Origin: Delphinus delphis
Taxonomy: Eukaryota; Chordata; Mammalia; Artiodactyla; Delphinidae
Length of the DNA stretch: 64,000 nt
Assembly: GCF_949987515.2 (NCBI RefSeq)
Contig: NC_082689.1
Location: 12,289,212 to 12,353,211 of the forward strand
Direction of reading: 5' to 3'
Of the stretch, positions 39,238-49,945 are shown one piece after another. The notes beneath the pieces are model-generated. The model saw only the letters and a list, made by a program, of their open reading frames with translations. It was not told the origin of the DNA and made no database searches. Each line of letters begins with the position of its first letter. The stretch's first letter is position 1. Both the position numbers and the translations under genes were made by a program.

Positions 39238-39475
39238 TCTCCTTTATTCAACAGCATTTATTGAATTCTACTATATTCTGGTCATTGTTGGCTCTAGGGA
39301 TAAAATACAAATTAAATTAAAAACTACCTCCTTTCATTCTAGGAGAATGAAACAAATTTCTTAACAATTATAATACAAGATGGTGACTTTTATAATTGAG
39401 TCAGATAAAAAGGGGAAAGAAATCCACACTTCCTTTGGGAAACCAGGAGAAATCACAGGAGCTAGGACCTGAAAG
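39238..39475 (-). mobile_element. L2 fragment
   Basis: Backward L2: ATTCAACAGCATTTATTGAA, TTGTTGGCTCTAGGGATAAA, CCTTTCATTCTAGGAGAATG. The adjoining L1 inserted next to or into it. Confidence 0.6.
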
Positions 39476-39482
39476 TTACATA

Positions 39483-40185
39483 GACTATGGAGAACAGTAT
39501 GGAGGTTCTTTAAAAAACTAAAAATAGAGCTACCACATGATCCAATAATTCTACTCCTGGGCATATACCCAAAGAAAACCATAATTTGAAATGATACATG
39601 CACCCCAATGTTCATTGCAGCTCTATTTACAATAGCCAAGCCATGGAAGCACTTAAATGTCCATCGACAGACGAATGGATAAAGAAGATGTGGTACATAT
39701 ATACAGTGGAATATTTCTCAGCCATAAAAAGAATGAAATAATGCCATTTGCAGCAACATGGGTGGACCTAGAGATTATCATACTAAGTGAAGTAAGTCGG
39801 ACAGTGGAAGACAAATATCATATGATATCACTCATATGTGGACTCTTATTTTAAAAAAAAGATACAAATGAACTTACTTACAAAACCGAAACAGACTTAC
39901 AGGTATTGAATACAAACATATGGTTACCAAAGGGGAAACATGATGTAGAGGGATAAATCAGGAGCATGGGATTAATATACATACACTACTCTATATAAGA
40001 TAGATAACCAGCAAAGACCTACTATATAGCACAAAGAACTCTACTCAATATTCTGTAATAACCTATATGAGCAAAGAATCTGAAAAAGAATGAATACATG
40101 TACATGTATAACTGAATCACTTTGCTGTATACCTGAAATGAACACAACACTGTAAATCAACTATATTCCAATAAAAATAAAGCCA
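39483..40185 (+). mobile_element. L1 3' end (5'-truncated)
   Basis: Starts in late ORF2 (ACTATGGAGAACAGTATGGA), passes the coding end (39657-39854, with KNEIMPFAATWVDLE) and the 3' untranslated region with TATATAGCACAAAGAACTC, ATGTATAACTGAATCACTTT and GTAAATCAACTATATTCCAA, and finishes in AATAAAAATAAA. Confidence 0.9.
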
Positions 40186-40756
40186 TTGGAAAATCCCTTT
40201 AAGTGTTACCTTGCTCCTAGATAAGATCTTTGTAATTTTCTCTGGTGATTATATTCTAAGAGGTCATTTTATTTGGCTTGTTAATTGTAAAGCAAATTGT
40301 TTAAAAGATAAATTGTGAATTGACAGGTTTGCAAGTGTAAAGAGTCTAAATGGTTATTAGAAAAGATTTCATTGAGCGGATGCGATAATAACTGCTTATA
40401 TTGGGATTTCTGTTTAAAATGTGTTCTTCTACAATAAAAAAGAAAGTTATGTAGAGATATTCTTGGGAAAATGGGCATGGGAGGACAATTCAGGCAGTGG
40501 AACTTTACAAAAGCCTAGCGGCTTGGAGTCAACATAGGTCTAGTTCAGAGAAGCACCAGTAATCTGTGTGGTCATGTGAAGTGGGTGGTGGGAGATGAGA
40601 TGTGGTCAGAACACAATGGGTATTATATGCTTGCTGAGGGTTGCTAAATTTTATCCTGGAGGGGAATATTCTAATTGCCTTTGACTAGCTCTTTTAGACC
40701 AATGATTTAACATTATGTTGGGTAATAAAGGAGGAAAATTAACTGAAATTTTGAAG
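40186..40756. other. Unique DNA, no gene seen
   Basis: No repeat family recognised. Confidence 0.5.
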
Positions 40757-40970
40757 TATGTCTTACTGAGTGTCAGATACTGATCTGAAATTTAATCTTT
40801 ACAACTCCTTTTTTGGGGTAAGCAACATCTGCTATCTGAAGGCTCTGACACTTAGAGAGGTTATGGACTTGTCCCAGAGACAGACACCCAGTGAGCATCA
40901 AAGTCAAGTTCAAATCCAGGAAGTCTGGTTCCAGGGGCTACACTTTAACCTCTAATGTTCTGCCTTTCCA
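40757..40970 (-). mobile_element. MIR SINE
   Basis: Backward MIR: TTACTGAGTGTCAGATACTG, TTTAATCTTTACAACTCC, CACTTAGAGAGGTTATGG, GTTCAAATCCAGGAAGTCTG and TACACTTTAACCTC. Confidence 0.75.
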
Positions 40971-41049
40971 GACAGGTCCTCTATTCCTTTGCAGCCTTAG
41001 CTGATATAGTAGACTGTTTTGTTTAGTGATAAGTCACTGATATTTACGA

Positions 41050-41160
41050 ATGGATTCATATGTATAACTGAATCACTTTGCTGTACACCTGAAACTAACA
41101 CAACATTGTTAATCTACTCTGCTCCAATATACAATAAAAATTATTTTTAAATTAAAAATT
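41050..41160 (+). mobile_element. Short L1 3' terminus
   Basis: ATATGTATAACTGAATCACT, TTGCTGTACACCTGAAACTA, then AATATACAATAAAAATTATT. About 110 bp, the same 3' type as the copy at 39483-40185. Confidence 0.85.
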
Positions 41161-41189
41161 TAAAAGGGGCATGAATATGAAAAAAATTT

Positions 41190-41375
41190 TTCTTTGTAAA
41201 CACACACAGAAGAGTATGATCTTAACTGTAAAAATAAAAGGTCTAAAAGGAAATATAAGAACATGAAATAGAAGTTACCTCTAAATGGTAGAGCAATAAT
41301 GGATGTTTTAATATTTATGTTGTTTAAACATTTTCTAGAGTACATGTGTGTTGCTTTTAAAATTATAAGGACATT
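41190..41375 (+). mobile_element. Old L1 (L1ME-like) 3' fragment
   Basis: AAAGGTCTAAAAGGAAATAT, GAAGTTACCTCTAAATGGTA, TAAACATTTTCTAGAGTACA and TGTGTTGCTTTTAAAATTA follow the older L1 3' untranslated pattern. Confidence 0.6.
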
Positions 41376-41464
41376 AATATATATTGCTTTAAAATTATAG
41401 AAAATATACAAGAAAACTAATCACTGAGACAGTTGATCTTAAACGTTCTCACCAGAAAAAAGAA

Positions 41465-41635
41465 ATGGTAATTACGTGATGTGATGCAAGTGTTATCTAA
41501 CGCTATGGTGGTAGTCATTTTGCAGTATGTAAGTGTATCAAATCAACACGTCATCCACTTTAAACTTACCCAATAGTATGTCAGTTATATCTCCTTGAAG
41601 CTGGAAAATAAATAAATAAAATTAATCAATATAGA
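41465..41635 (+). mobile_element. L1M (MA/MB-like) 3' end
   Basis: GTGTTATCTAACGCTATGGT, GGTAGTCATTTTGCAGTATG, CAAATCAACACGTCATCCAC and GTCAGTTATATCTCCTTGAA, ending in AAATAAATAAATAAAAT. Confidence 0.8.
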
Positions 41636-41639
41636 AAAA

Positions 41640-42504
41640 AGTTCAAAGGCTTAATGGATATGATGGTTAAATGTCACATGTTAAGTTAGGAAGCTGTCTT
41701 TTGAGTGCTCTTCAAATGTAACACCTTAAATGAAAAAGTATTCAGGCCAATCCTCATCCTTCACTTGGATATTAAAAACTGAATCTGGGAAAGAGAGAGC
41801 GATCTTTGCTCTTTGGTCGAAGGCTGTAAAGATGTGACTTCAGAGCTGTCAGTGGCCATGTGCCACCAAGTGGAGAAGTGTGAGAGCAGGGACCCAGCCT
41901 GCAGACAGATGGAGAGCTGAGGTTTGAGAAGAGAGAGAAGGAACTGACTGTGTTCCAGATCTGAATCCTTGTCATGCTTTAGTTTAGAGGCCCCTTTGTC
42001 TTTCTAATATCTGACTATGTTAAGCCATGAAGTCCTCTTTTTTTTTTTTAAACTGAACAACTTAGGGAGTTAAATTTTTGTATCTTCGACTTTGAATATA
42101 TGACAGCATGAGTTCCTCATTCTTAGAATAGTTCAGTTCTTAAAATGTAGAGTTTCTTTGTATAAATTGATATAATACTACTAATTGTACCTAAATTAAT
42201 ATCAAATCACTATACTCCAAACTATCTTCTTTCTTTGATATCATACAAATAAATATTTATATGCTTTTGGCATTTAACCACCCAGTGCTCAATTTTTTTT
42301 TCTTGATCCATAACAAGTGAGAACGTAAAATAAGGATAATGAATATATGATTCAGAAAGAGAATAAAGGAGATAGCTTCTAAAAATGGTGCTATGAACCC
42401 TCTTTAAATAACGAGTCTCTTTTGAGGCCCTCTCTAGCAAGTTAAATTGGTAGACAAATTAAGCTTTATGGTGCTGAGAAATTTTAGAGAACCCTTGTTT
42501 GTTG
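41640..42504. other. Unique DNA, no gene seen
   Basis: No repeat family recognised up to the L1 that follows. Confidence 0.5.
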
Positions 42505-44480
42505 TGATATTAAAAATAGGTAATGAACTGTCACTGTTTGCAGATGACATGATACTATACATAGAGAATCCTAAAGATGCCACCAGGAAACTACTAGAGC
42601 TAATCAATGAATCTGATAAATTTGCAGGATACAAAATTAATGCACAGAAATCTCTTGCATTCCTATATACTAATGATGAAAAATATGAAAGAGAAATTAA
42701 GAAAACACTCCTATTTACCATTGCAACAAAAAAGAATAAAATACCTAGGAATAAACCTACTGAGTGAGACAAAAGACCTGTATGCAGAAAACTATAAGAC
42801 ACTGGTGAAAAAAATTAAAGATGATACCAACAGATGGAGAGATATACCATGTTCTTGGATTGGAAGAATCAATATTGTGAAAATGACTATACCACCCAAA
42901 GCAATCTACAGATTCAATACAATCCCTATCAAATTACCAATGGCATTTTTTTTTTTACAGAACTAGAACAAAAAATCGTAAAAGCTGTACAGAGACACAA
43001 AATACCCCGAATAGACAAAGCAGTCTTGAGGGAAAAAACGGAGCTGGAGGAATCAGACTTCTTGACTTCAGACTATACTACAAAGCTACAGTAATCAAGA
43101 CAATATGGTACTGGCACAAAAACAGAAATATAGGTCAATGGAACAAGATAGAAAACCCAGAGATAAACCCACACACATATGGTCAACTAATCTATGACAA
43201 AGGAGGCAAGGATATACAATGGATAAAAGACAGTCTCTTCAATAAGTGGTGCTGAGAAAACTGGACAGCTACATGTAAAAGAATGAAATTAGAACACTCC
43301 CTAACACCATACACAAAAATAAACTCAAAATGGATTAAAAACCTAAATGTAAAACCAGACACCATAAAACTCTTAGAGAAAAAACATAGGAAGAACACTC
43401 TTTGACATAAATCACAGCAAGATCTTTTTTGATCCACCTCCTAGAGTAATGTAAATAAAAACAAAAATAAACAGATCTAATGAAACTTAAAAGCTTTTAC
43501 AAAGTGAAGGAAACCATAAACAAGATGAAAAGACAACCCTGAAAATGGGAGAAAATATTTACAAATGAATCAACAGACAAAGGATTAATCTCCAAAATAT
43601 ACAAACAGCTCATGCAGCTCAATATTAAAAAGCAAACAACCCAATTGAAAAATGGGCAGAGAACCTAAATAGACATTTCTCCAAAGAAGACATACAGATG
43701 GCCAAGAGGCACATGAAAAGCTGCTCAACATCACTAATTATTAGAGAAATGCAAATCAAAACTACAATGAGGTATCACCTCACACCAGTTAGAATGGGCA
43801 TCATCAGAAAATCTACAAACAACAAATGCTGGAGAGGGTGTGGAGAATAGGGGACCCTCTTGCACTGTTGGTGGGGATGTAAATTGATACAGCCACTATG
43901 GAGAACAGTATGGAGGTTCCTTAAAAAGCTATGAATAGAATTACCATATGACCCATCAATCCCACTACTGGGCATATACCCAGAGAAAACCATAATTCAA
44001 AAAGGCACATGCACTCCAATGTTCATTGCAGCACTATTTACAATAGCCAGGTCATGGAAGCAACCTAAGTGTCCATCAACAGATGAATGGATAAAGAAGA
44101 TGTGGTAATATATACAATGGAATATTACTCAGCCATAAAAAGAATGAAATTGGGTCATTTGTAGAGACGTGGATGGATCTAGAGACTGTCATACAGAGTG
44201 AAGTAAGTCAGAAAGAGGAAAACAAATATCGTATATTAACGCATATATGTGGAGCCTAGAAAAATGGTACAGATGAACCGGTTTGCAGGGCAGAAATAGA
44301 GACACAGATGTAGAGAACAAACGTATGGACACCAAGGGGGTAAAGCGGCAGGGGTTGGTGGTGGTGGTGTGATGAATTGGGAGATTGGGATTGACATGTA
44401 TACACTGATGTGTATAAAATGGATGACTAATAAGAACGTGCTGTATAAAAGAACAAATAAAATAAAATTCAAAAGTTCAA
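42505..44480 (+). mobile_element. 5'-truncated LINE-1, about 2 kb
   Basis: Begins at the reverse transcriptase catalytic region: the frame at 42447-42767 reads FADD at 42537-42548 and continues [20 protein letters not shown]. It then runs through ORF2 (frameshifts near 42760 and 42960), the TWYWHKN-type region near 43090-43130 and the late ORF2 part near 43900-44200. The 3' untranslated end has AATAAGAACGTGCTGTATAA and finishes AACAAATAAAATAAAATTC. Frames are broken, so it is inactive. The 3' end type matches the short copy at 63570, a cetartiodactyl L1 lineage younger than the L1M copies. Confidence 0.92.
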
Positions 44481-44494
44481 AAAAAACAGATAAT

Positions 44495-46336
44495 GACTAC
44501 AATGCATGAGCACTGGCCAATCAGAATGGATACTGCCCTTCCACAACAGTTATACAGTCATACTGATGTGGTGGGTACTTGCTGAATACAGGCTGGTCCT
44601 CATTCCAGGTTCTAATCTGGTCCCTAAACATTATTGTGCTCCTCTGCCCATCCCTGTTTTCTCTGTTACTCTGAAAACAGCCCCCCAAACACACTTTATT
44701 GACTTAAGCAGGAATTCCGGATTTTCATTGAAAGCAGCATTGGGCCCATGGGCTTAACAAACACATATTTTTCCTATTACATTGAAGGCGGCTTGTTTTA
44801 AAATTTAAACACGGGCTCTGTTTTGTATGACTATCATTTGACTATTTTCTGGCATCTTAATAACCTTTATTTATGGAATTCTTTTCATATTACAACTTCT
44901 TCTATGTCTTTCAAGAAAACGTAAGTTGCTATGGTTCCAAAGAAAACCCATTTGACCTCAGTAACACTTTTTCCCACAGGGAGTTCAAAGTTCTTTGACC
45001 TTCATGCTTCACCTTTGAAGGTGCTGCTGTGCTGAGTTTAGGTTCTGGACTTGGCCTGCTCACTGGCGGAGAGAATTAGGCATGGATTGCCAAAGGCAGG
45101 GGTGACCTGGATGTCTCAACTTTGACCCTGCAACCAAGCACTCCCACAGTGAGGGTCAGTTTAGAGAGTCATGTAGTGACTAACGGATTCTCTGTGTAGT
45201 TCTTTAGCTGTTGCTTCAACATGTAGCTCAGAGGCTCATGGTCTTCCCTTAAAAATCCCATTCCACCCTTGACTGTTAGTCATTATAGAGAATTTTAACA
45301 TATGCATAATTCTGAAAGTTAAAACACAACCAGGATTTTGAGAAAAATATCTTAAAGTGGAGGGAGACTTTTTTTGAGCAGAGAAAAGGGTATCTTATAG
45401 GAATTGGGTAATATGGGGAAAAAGGTCTAGAAACAGAGTAGAAAGAGATGCTGTATGCAACAAAAGAATAAAAGGACAAAATATATAGATCAGCAAGGGT
45501 GGTAGAAAGTAAATAGGGTGATATCATATGACAAGGACAAATTTGTTAGATTTACAGGAGAGCTATCATGAATTCTTCATTTCCTTGTCAATGAATCTCT
45601 CCAAAGTTGAGACTTGGGTTATTCAGGCCGATGGAGGAAGAGACAAAGTTATTGAAGACTTTGATGGAAAGTCAGTAATTTACTTATACTGCTTCCCAGA
45701 CTTCTATTAGGACAGGAAGAACATGAAAGTTCTCTGACTATATAGAGGTCTAGCAGAGATCCAACATTTATTTTTCTACTACAATCTAGAAATGAAAACG
45801 TACTCAAATCTAGAAACAACTGTGATAGAAAAGAAACTCAGATTTTCCCATAAGCCCAACAGCATAGGAAAATTACTATTGAAAAGACAGCAAACAAAGC
45901 TTTCATTCATACAAATTCTGATGTGATTAGTCAACAAACACATGGTGAATCAGGTCAGCAGTAATGAGGTTACATCCCTCACTAATGTGCTACAACAAAT
46001 GCTCAAAATTTGCAATTTTCTCTACATATGTTTACATTTTCAAACAGCTCCAATGATGAAAATAATTTGTATTACTTCTTCATTCATAAGCGACATGAAG
46101 GTTTGTAGAAATAGGAAAGTGTGACTTATGGATGGAAAACTACACATTTTTTCCTGTGAGGCTGGAATTACGGGACACACTGTAAAATTTATAGTTACTG
46201 TTATTGAGAATCTGAAGACTGAATATAGGAAAAGAAAGAGGAGCGTTTAAAAAACTAAAAAATTAAAGCATTTTATGATTTGGGCAGTTTGTGCTTCACA
46301 CGCTTACATACTGGTAGGATACTATGTTAGACTGGG
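44495..46336. other. Unique DNA, no gene seen
   Basis: No repeat family recognised. Open frames up to 83 codons are featureless. Confidence 0.5.
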
Positions 46337-46344
46337 CTTTAGAC

Positions 46345-46569
46345 CAGGGGTCAGCAAACTCTGGCCCATGGGCCAAATCCAGCCTACCATCTGTTTTTGT
46401 CAATAAAATTTTACTGGAGAAAGCCATGTTCATTGGTTTACATACCGTCTATCTGGGGTGCTTTCCCACTGTAATGGCAGAGTTGAGTAATTGCTATAGA
46501 AACCATATGGCCGGCAAGCCTAGAATAGTTACTATCTGTCCATTTTCAGAAAAAGTTTGCCAACACTTG
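46345..46569. mobile_element. hAT-type non-autonomous DNA transposon, 8-bp target duplication
   Basis: Terminal inverted repeats start CAGGGGTCAGCAAACTCTGG and end AAAAAGTTTGCCAACACTTG. Flanks are CTTTAGAC (46337-46344) and CTTTAGAG (46570-46577), an 8-bp duplication with one mismatch, as expected for hAT elements. 225 bp with no coding capacity. Internal GGGCCAAATCCAGCC and AACCATATGGCCGGCAAGCC pieces fit a well-known mammalian MER/Charlie-type repeat; I do not name the subfamily. Confidence 0.85.
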
Positions 46570-46577
46570 CTTTAGAG

Positions 46578-48317
46578 AGTTAGAGGCTTCAATACTTAGA
46601 GGTATTCCTAAAGACCTATAGGCATAGGGTAGACCACAATGAGTAGCTCTTCCCATGCTTTTTAGGAAATATTGAAATTAAGCTGAACTTTAAGGGTAGG
46701 TTTGAAGGCAAAAAGAAGAAAACACTATGTGTCCTAATGGTGCACGTGGAAAGGGCTGCTGCCCTCAGGGTCATTATGATTCGCCCACTGGATGTATACC
46801 AGCCTTGGATCTGTTTTCCAACCAGTTGGCAGCTTTTACCATTCAATCCTGTCATGTGAAACTTTAGCCACCTGGTACCAGGAGCTGTGAGGGCCCCCCA
46901 AAGTGAGGGGCTCAAACTGATTAGCTCAATTTGTTATACTCTAGGATTTGGTTGTGAGAAGTTATACTAAACTAAATTGGGACCTTGTGAAAAATAGGCA
47001 CTTATTGAAAGGGAGTTAATGTGATAAAATTCCCATCACGTGATGCACACGAAGACATAAAATGTGTAACTTGAGAAAGAAAGAGTCACCTGTTGGCGTC
47101 ATAAGTCAAGAATTCCCAAGGATGGTGGGATTTGAGGTGGGCTCTGAGGAACAGGTAAAATGCTGATAAATGGAGAAGGGACAGAAATGCTCCCCTGTGG
47201 AATGAGTGGAGGTTTTCTCTTCTCTGCCTGAGCAGAGCAGAGCGACAGCTGGCTGACTTCCGGCAGAGAACAGCCTTTGTACACAGGAATGGAAGACAAA
47301 GTCCAGGCTTTAGGCTCTAGGATTAAGCTACCTCAGACCTTAGAGACAGGGCATCTCTCGGCACAATACTCACTATTGTTCATTTGGGAATTTTTATTTG
47401 TCTTATCAAATTTCTCTCCAGTGCTATCACAATGGAAAGCCACAGGAAATATTTTGCCATTTACACATTGAAAAAGAAAGACATGCTTATACATAAATCC
47501 TTTTAAATGGAATTCACATGGAATGAATTAAGGAGGAATAGGGATAAACTTACTTTCAAAGTAGGGGAAATTGAGGTGTAAGAACAATTTCCCAGAGTGA
47601 CAATTAGTGCTAGATTAGTTATTGAATTTCAGCCTATTAAATTCTAGTGTGTGGTGCTGATATGTAGTCAATATGCACGAAGGAGGCTTTGTTAACATAC
47701 GTTTTAAAAATTTCCCTTTTGAGTGGTAAATAGTCACTGTCTTGAGTTCCAAAAGACTGGTGACCATAATTCCTGCCTTGCCTGGACAGTCCTGATATAC
47801 CCTTGTTATCTAGTGTAATTAATACAGTGCCCTTTATCATTCCCGAAACTGTTCCAGTTTGGGTGATAAATTATATGGTCACCCTGCCACTGTTCCCTCC
47901 CTAGAACCCCTTGGACCTCCCTATAAACCAGCAACATGGGCTAATGACAATGCAACCAGGGTCTGCAGAAAGGAGCATGGCTCAGCACTAAAGCTGGTGT
48001 CCTTGTCTAATCAGTTGGTAAATACTTTGACTTTTATCCTTACAGGTTTGGCCTTTTTCAGATTTTCAAACTCTATAGATGGTTCAGAGAGATTCTCCCT
48101 CAGCCTGTGGCTGTAACTGCCTGGTGCAGAGGGGAAGACTCCAGGTCCTCTTGTGGCCTATGTGGCCCTGGATGATGTAGCCCAGCCTCCACACCACTCT
48201 CCAGCCTCGCCCTCATTCCCTGTCCTCTTGCCACGTGGGTCTTCTCTCAGTTTTGTGAGAGCAGCTCTTTCCTCTTCACTCTCATTCTGTCCACAATGCT
48301 CCTTCTCCCTCCTCATC
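46578..48317. other. Mostly unique DNA with weak L2/MIR traces
   Basis: 47085-47215 weakly resembles backward L2 (GGATTTGAGGTGGGCTCTGA). 47545-47640 weakly resembles backward MIR (GAAATTGAGGTGTAAGAAC). The rest is not recognised, and no coding exon is supported. Confidence 0.4.
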
Positions 48318-48329
48318 TAGCCGAGTCAT

Positions 48330-48545
48330 TTTTTTTTTTTTTTTTTTTTTTTTTGGAACGTGGGCCTCTCACTGTTGTGGCCTCTCCCATTGTGGAGCAC
48401 AGGCTCCCAACGCGCAGGCTCAGCGACCATGGCTCACGGGCCCAGCCGCTCCGTGGCATGTGGGATCTTCCCGGACTGGGGCATGAACCCGCATCCCCTG
48501 CATCGGCAGGCAGACTCTCAACCACTGCGCCACTCAGGGAAGGCC
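48330..48545 (-). mobile_element. CHR-2-like SINE, 12-bp target duplication
   Basis: Reverse-oriented full copy with a T-run of about 26. Flanked by TAGCCGAGTCAT at 48318-48329 and 48546-48557. The head end reads GCCACTCAGGGAAGGCC, a local variant of the usual CCACCAGGGAAGCCC. Confidence 0.94.
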
Positions 48546-48611
48546 TAGCCGAGTCATCTTTTAGGTCGCAACTTCACGAAGACTTCCCCAGGCAAGCTTT
48601 CCTTGACCCAC

Positions 48612-48654
48612 TGTGGTAGCAGAATTCAAAGATGACCCCTGAGATACCTGTCCC

Positions 48655-48695
<41 letters not shown>

Positions 48696-49293
48696 TATAT
48701 ATATACATATATATATATACACCTTTTCCCAATTATTCAATGAAACATTAATCTAGGTACTACTATGAAGGGATTTTGCAAATATAATTTAGGTCCCCAA
48801 TAAGATGAGCTTAAGATGGGGAGCCTAAGCTTGGTGAGCCAAACCCAGTCCAGTAAACCCTAAAAGGAGACTGGGTTCTTCTGGAAGAGAGAGCTTTGAA
48901 TCATGGGAGATTCGATACAAAGGAGGTTTTCCATCACTGGCTTTGAAGAAGGAGGGGACTCTGTGACAAGAAATGTGGGTAGTCTCTACGGGTCGAGCAC
49001 AGCCCCCAACAGTCAGACAACAAAGAAACAGGGACTTCAGTCCTACAACCACAAGGAACTGATTTCTTCCAACCACCCGAATAGAACTTATTAGTGCATT
49101 GTTCCCCGGAGCCTCCAGACTAGAACTCAGTCTGGACAACACCTTGATTTCAGCTTCTGAGACCCTGGGTAGAGAATCCAGCCACACTGTGCCTGAGTTC
49201 TGACCTACAGAAGTCTGAGCTATTAAGGGGTTATGGTTTTAAACTGCTAAGTTTATGACAGTTTGTTACATAGCAAAAGAAAACTACTACATC
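48612..49293 (+). mobile_element. MaLR-type LTR containing a TA repeat
   Basis: Opens GTGGTAGCAGAATTCAAAGA, and later reads GGGATTTTGCAAATATAATT, CCCCAATAAGATGAGC, GGACAACACCTTGATTTCAG, AAACTGCTAAGTTTATGACA and GTTTGTTACATAGC. This is the order of an MLT1-like ERVL-MaLR LTR. A TA microsatellite (48658-48721) has expanded inside. No retroviral gene accompanies it. Confidence 0.75.
48658..48721. repeat. (TA)n microsatellite with CA interruptions
   Basis: About 64 nt of TA units broken by short CACA and CATA stretches. Confidence 0.95.
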
Positions 49294-49387
49294 CAAAGTC
49301 TGGTTCACACTCCTTTCTTATCCTCCCATAAGATCATATTCTTTCCTTTCATTGGTCTTGTTTAGTTTCTAATTATATACTAAGTTG

Positions 49388-49798
49388 TGTGGTGGGTTGC
49401 ATAGTGTCTCCCAAAAATTCATGTCCACCGAGAACCTCAGAATGTGACCTTATTTGGAAATAGGGCCTTTGCAGATGTAATTAATTAAGGATCTTGAGAT
49501 GAAATCATCCTGGATTTATGGTGGGCTCTAAATAGAGTATCTGCTGTCCTTATAAGAAAAGAGGACACAGAGACACACAGATGGAGATAGAGATTGAGTG
49601 AAAAGTCTTACAAGCTGAAGAACTCCAGAAGCTGGAAAAAGCAAGGAAGGATTCTCTGCTAGAGCCTTCAGAGGGAGCTTGGCTCTGCCAATGTCTTGAT
49701 TTCAGACTTCTGTCCTCCAGAATTGTGAAAGAATAAATTTCTTTGTTTTAGCCACCCAGTTTGGGGTACTTTATTATGGCAGCATTAGGAAACCAGTA
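49388..49798 (+). mobile_element. MaLR (MLT1-like) solo LTR
   Basis: TGTGGTGGGTTGCATAGTG, TGTGACCTTATTTGGAAATA, GGGCCTTTGCAGATGTAATT, GTCCTTATAAGAAAAGAGGA, a CCAATGTCTTGATTTCAGAC stretch, AATAAA (49732-49737), TTAGCCACCCAGTTTGGGGT and GGCAGCATTAGGAAAC. A complete-looking LTR of the mammalian ERVL-MaLR group without internal sequence. Same orientation as the LTR just upstream. Confidence 0.88.
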
Positions 49799-49829
49799 TG
49801 AAGTCTATGATTTTTTAATTTTTAGATTC

Positions 49830-49945
49830 TCTCTGTCACACCCTTTGAGTTAAGGGTTGTGTCTATTGTTGCCCAGCATGGTGTCTTCCATGCCTTTCCT
49901 AATGTCTGACATAGAGTAGGTGCTCAAAAAATTAAATCATCATCT
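49830..49945 (+). mobile_element. L2 3' terminus
   Basis: GAGTTAAGGGTTGTGTCTAT, then TGTCTGACATAGAGTAGGTG and CTCAAAAAATTAAATCATC. Confidence 0.55.

Noticed and set aside
48825..49187. 120-codon minus-strand frame
   Set aside because: Lies antisense inside a MaLR LTR and has no domain; chance frame.
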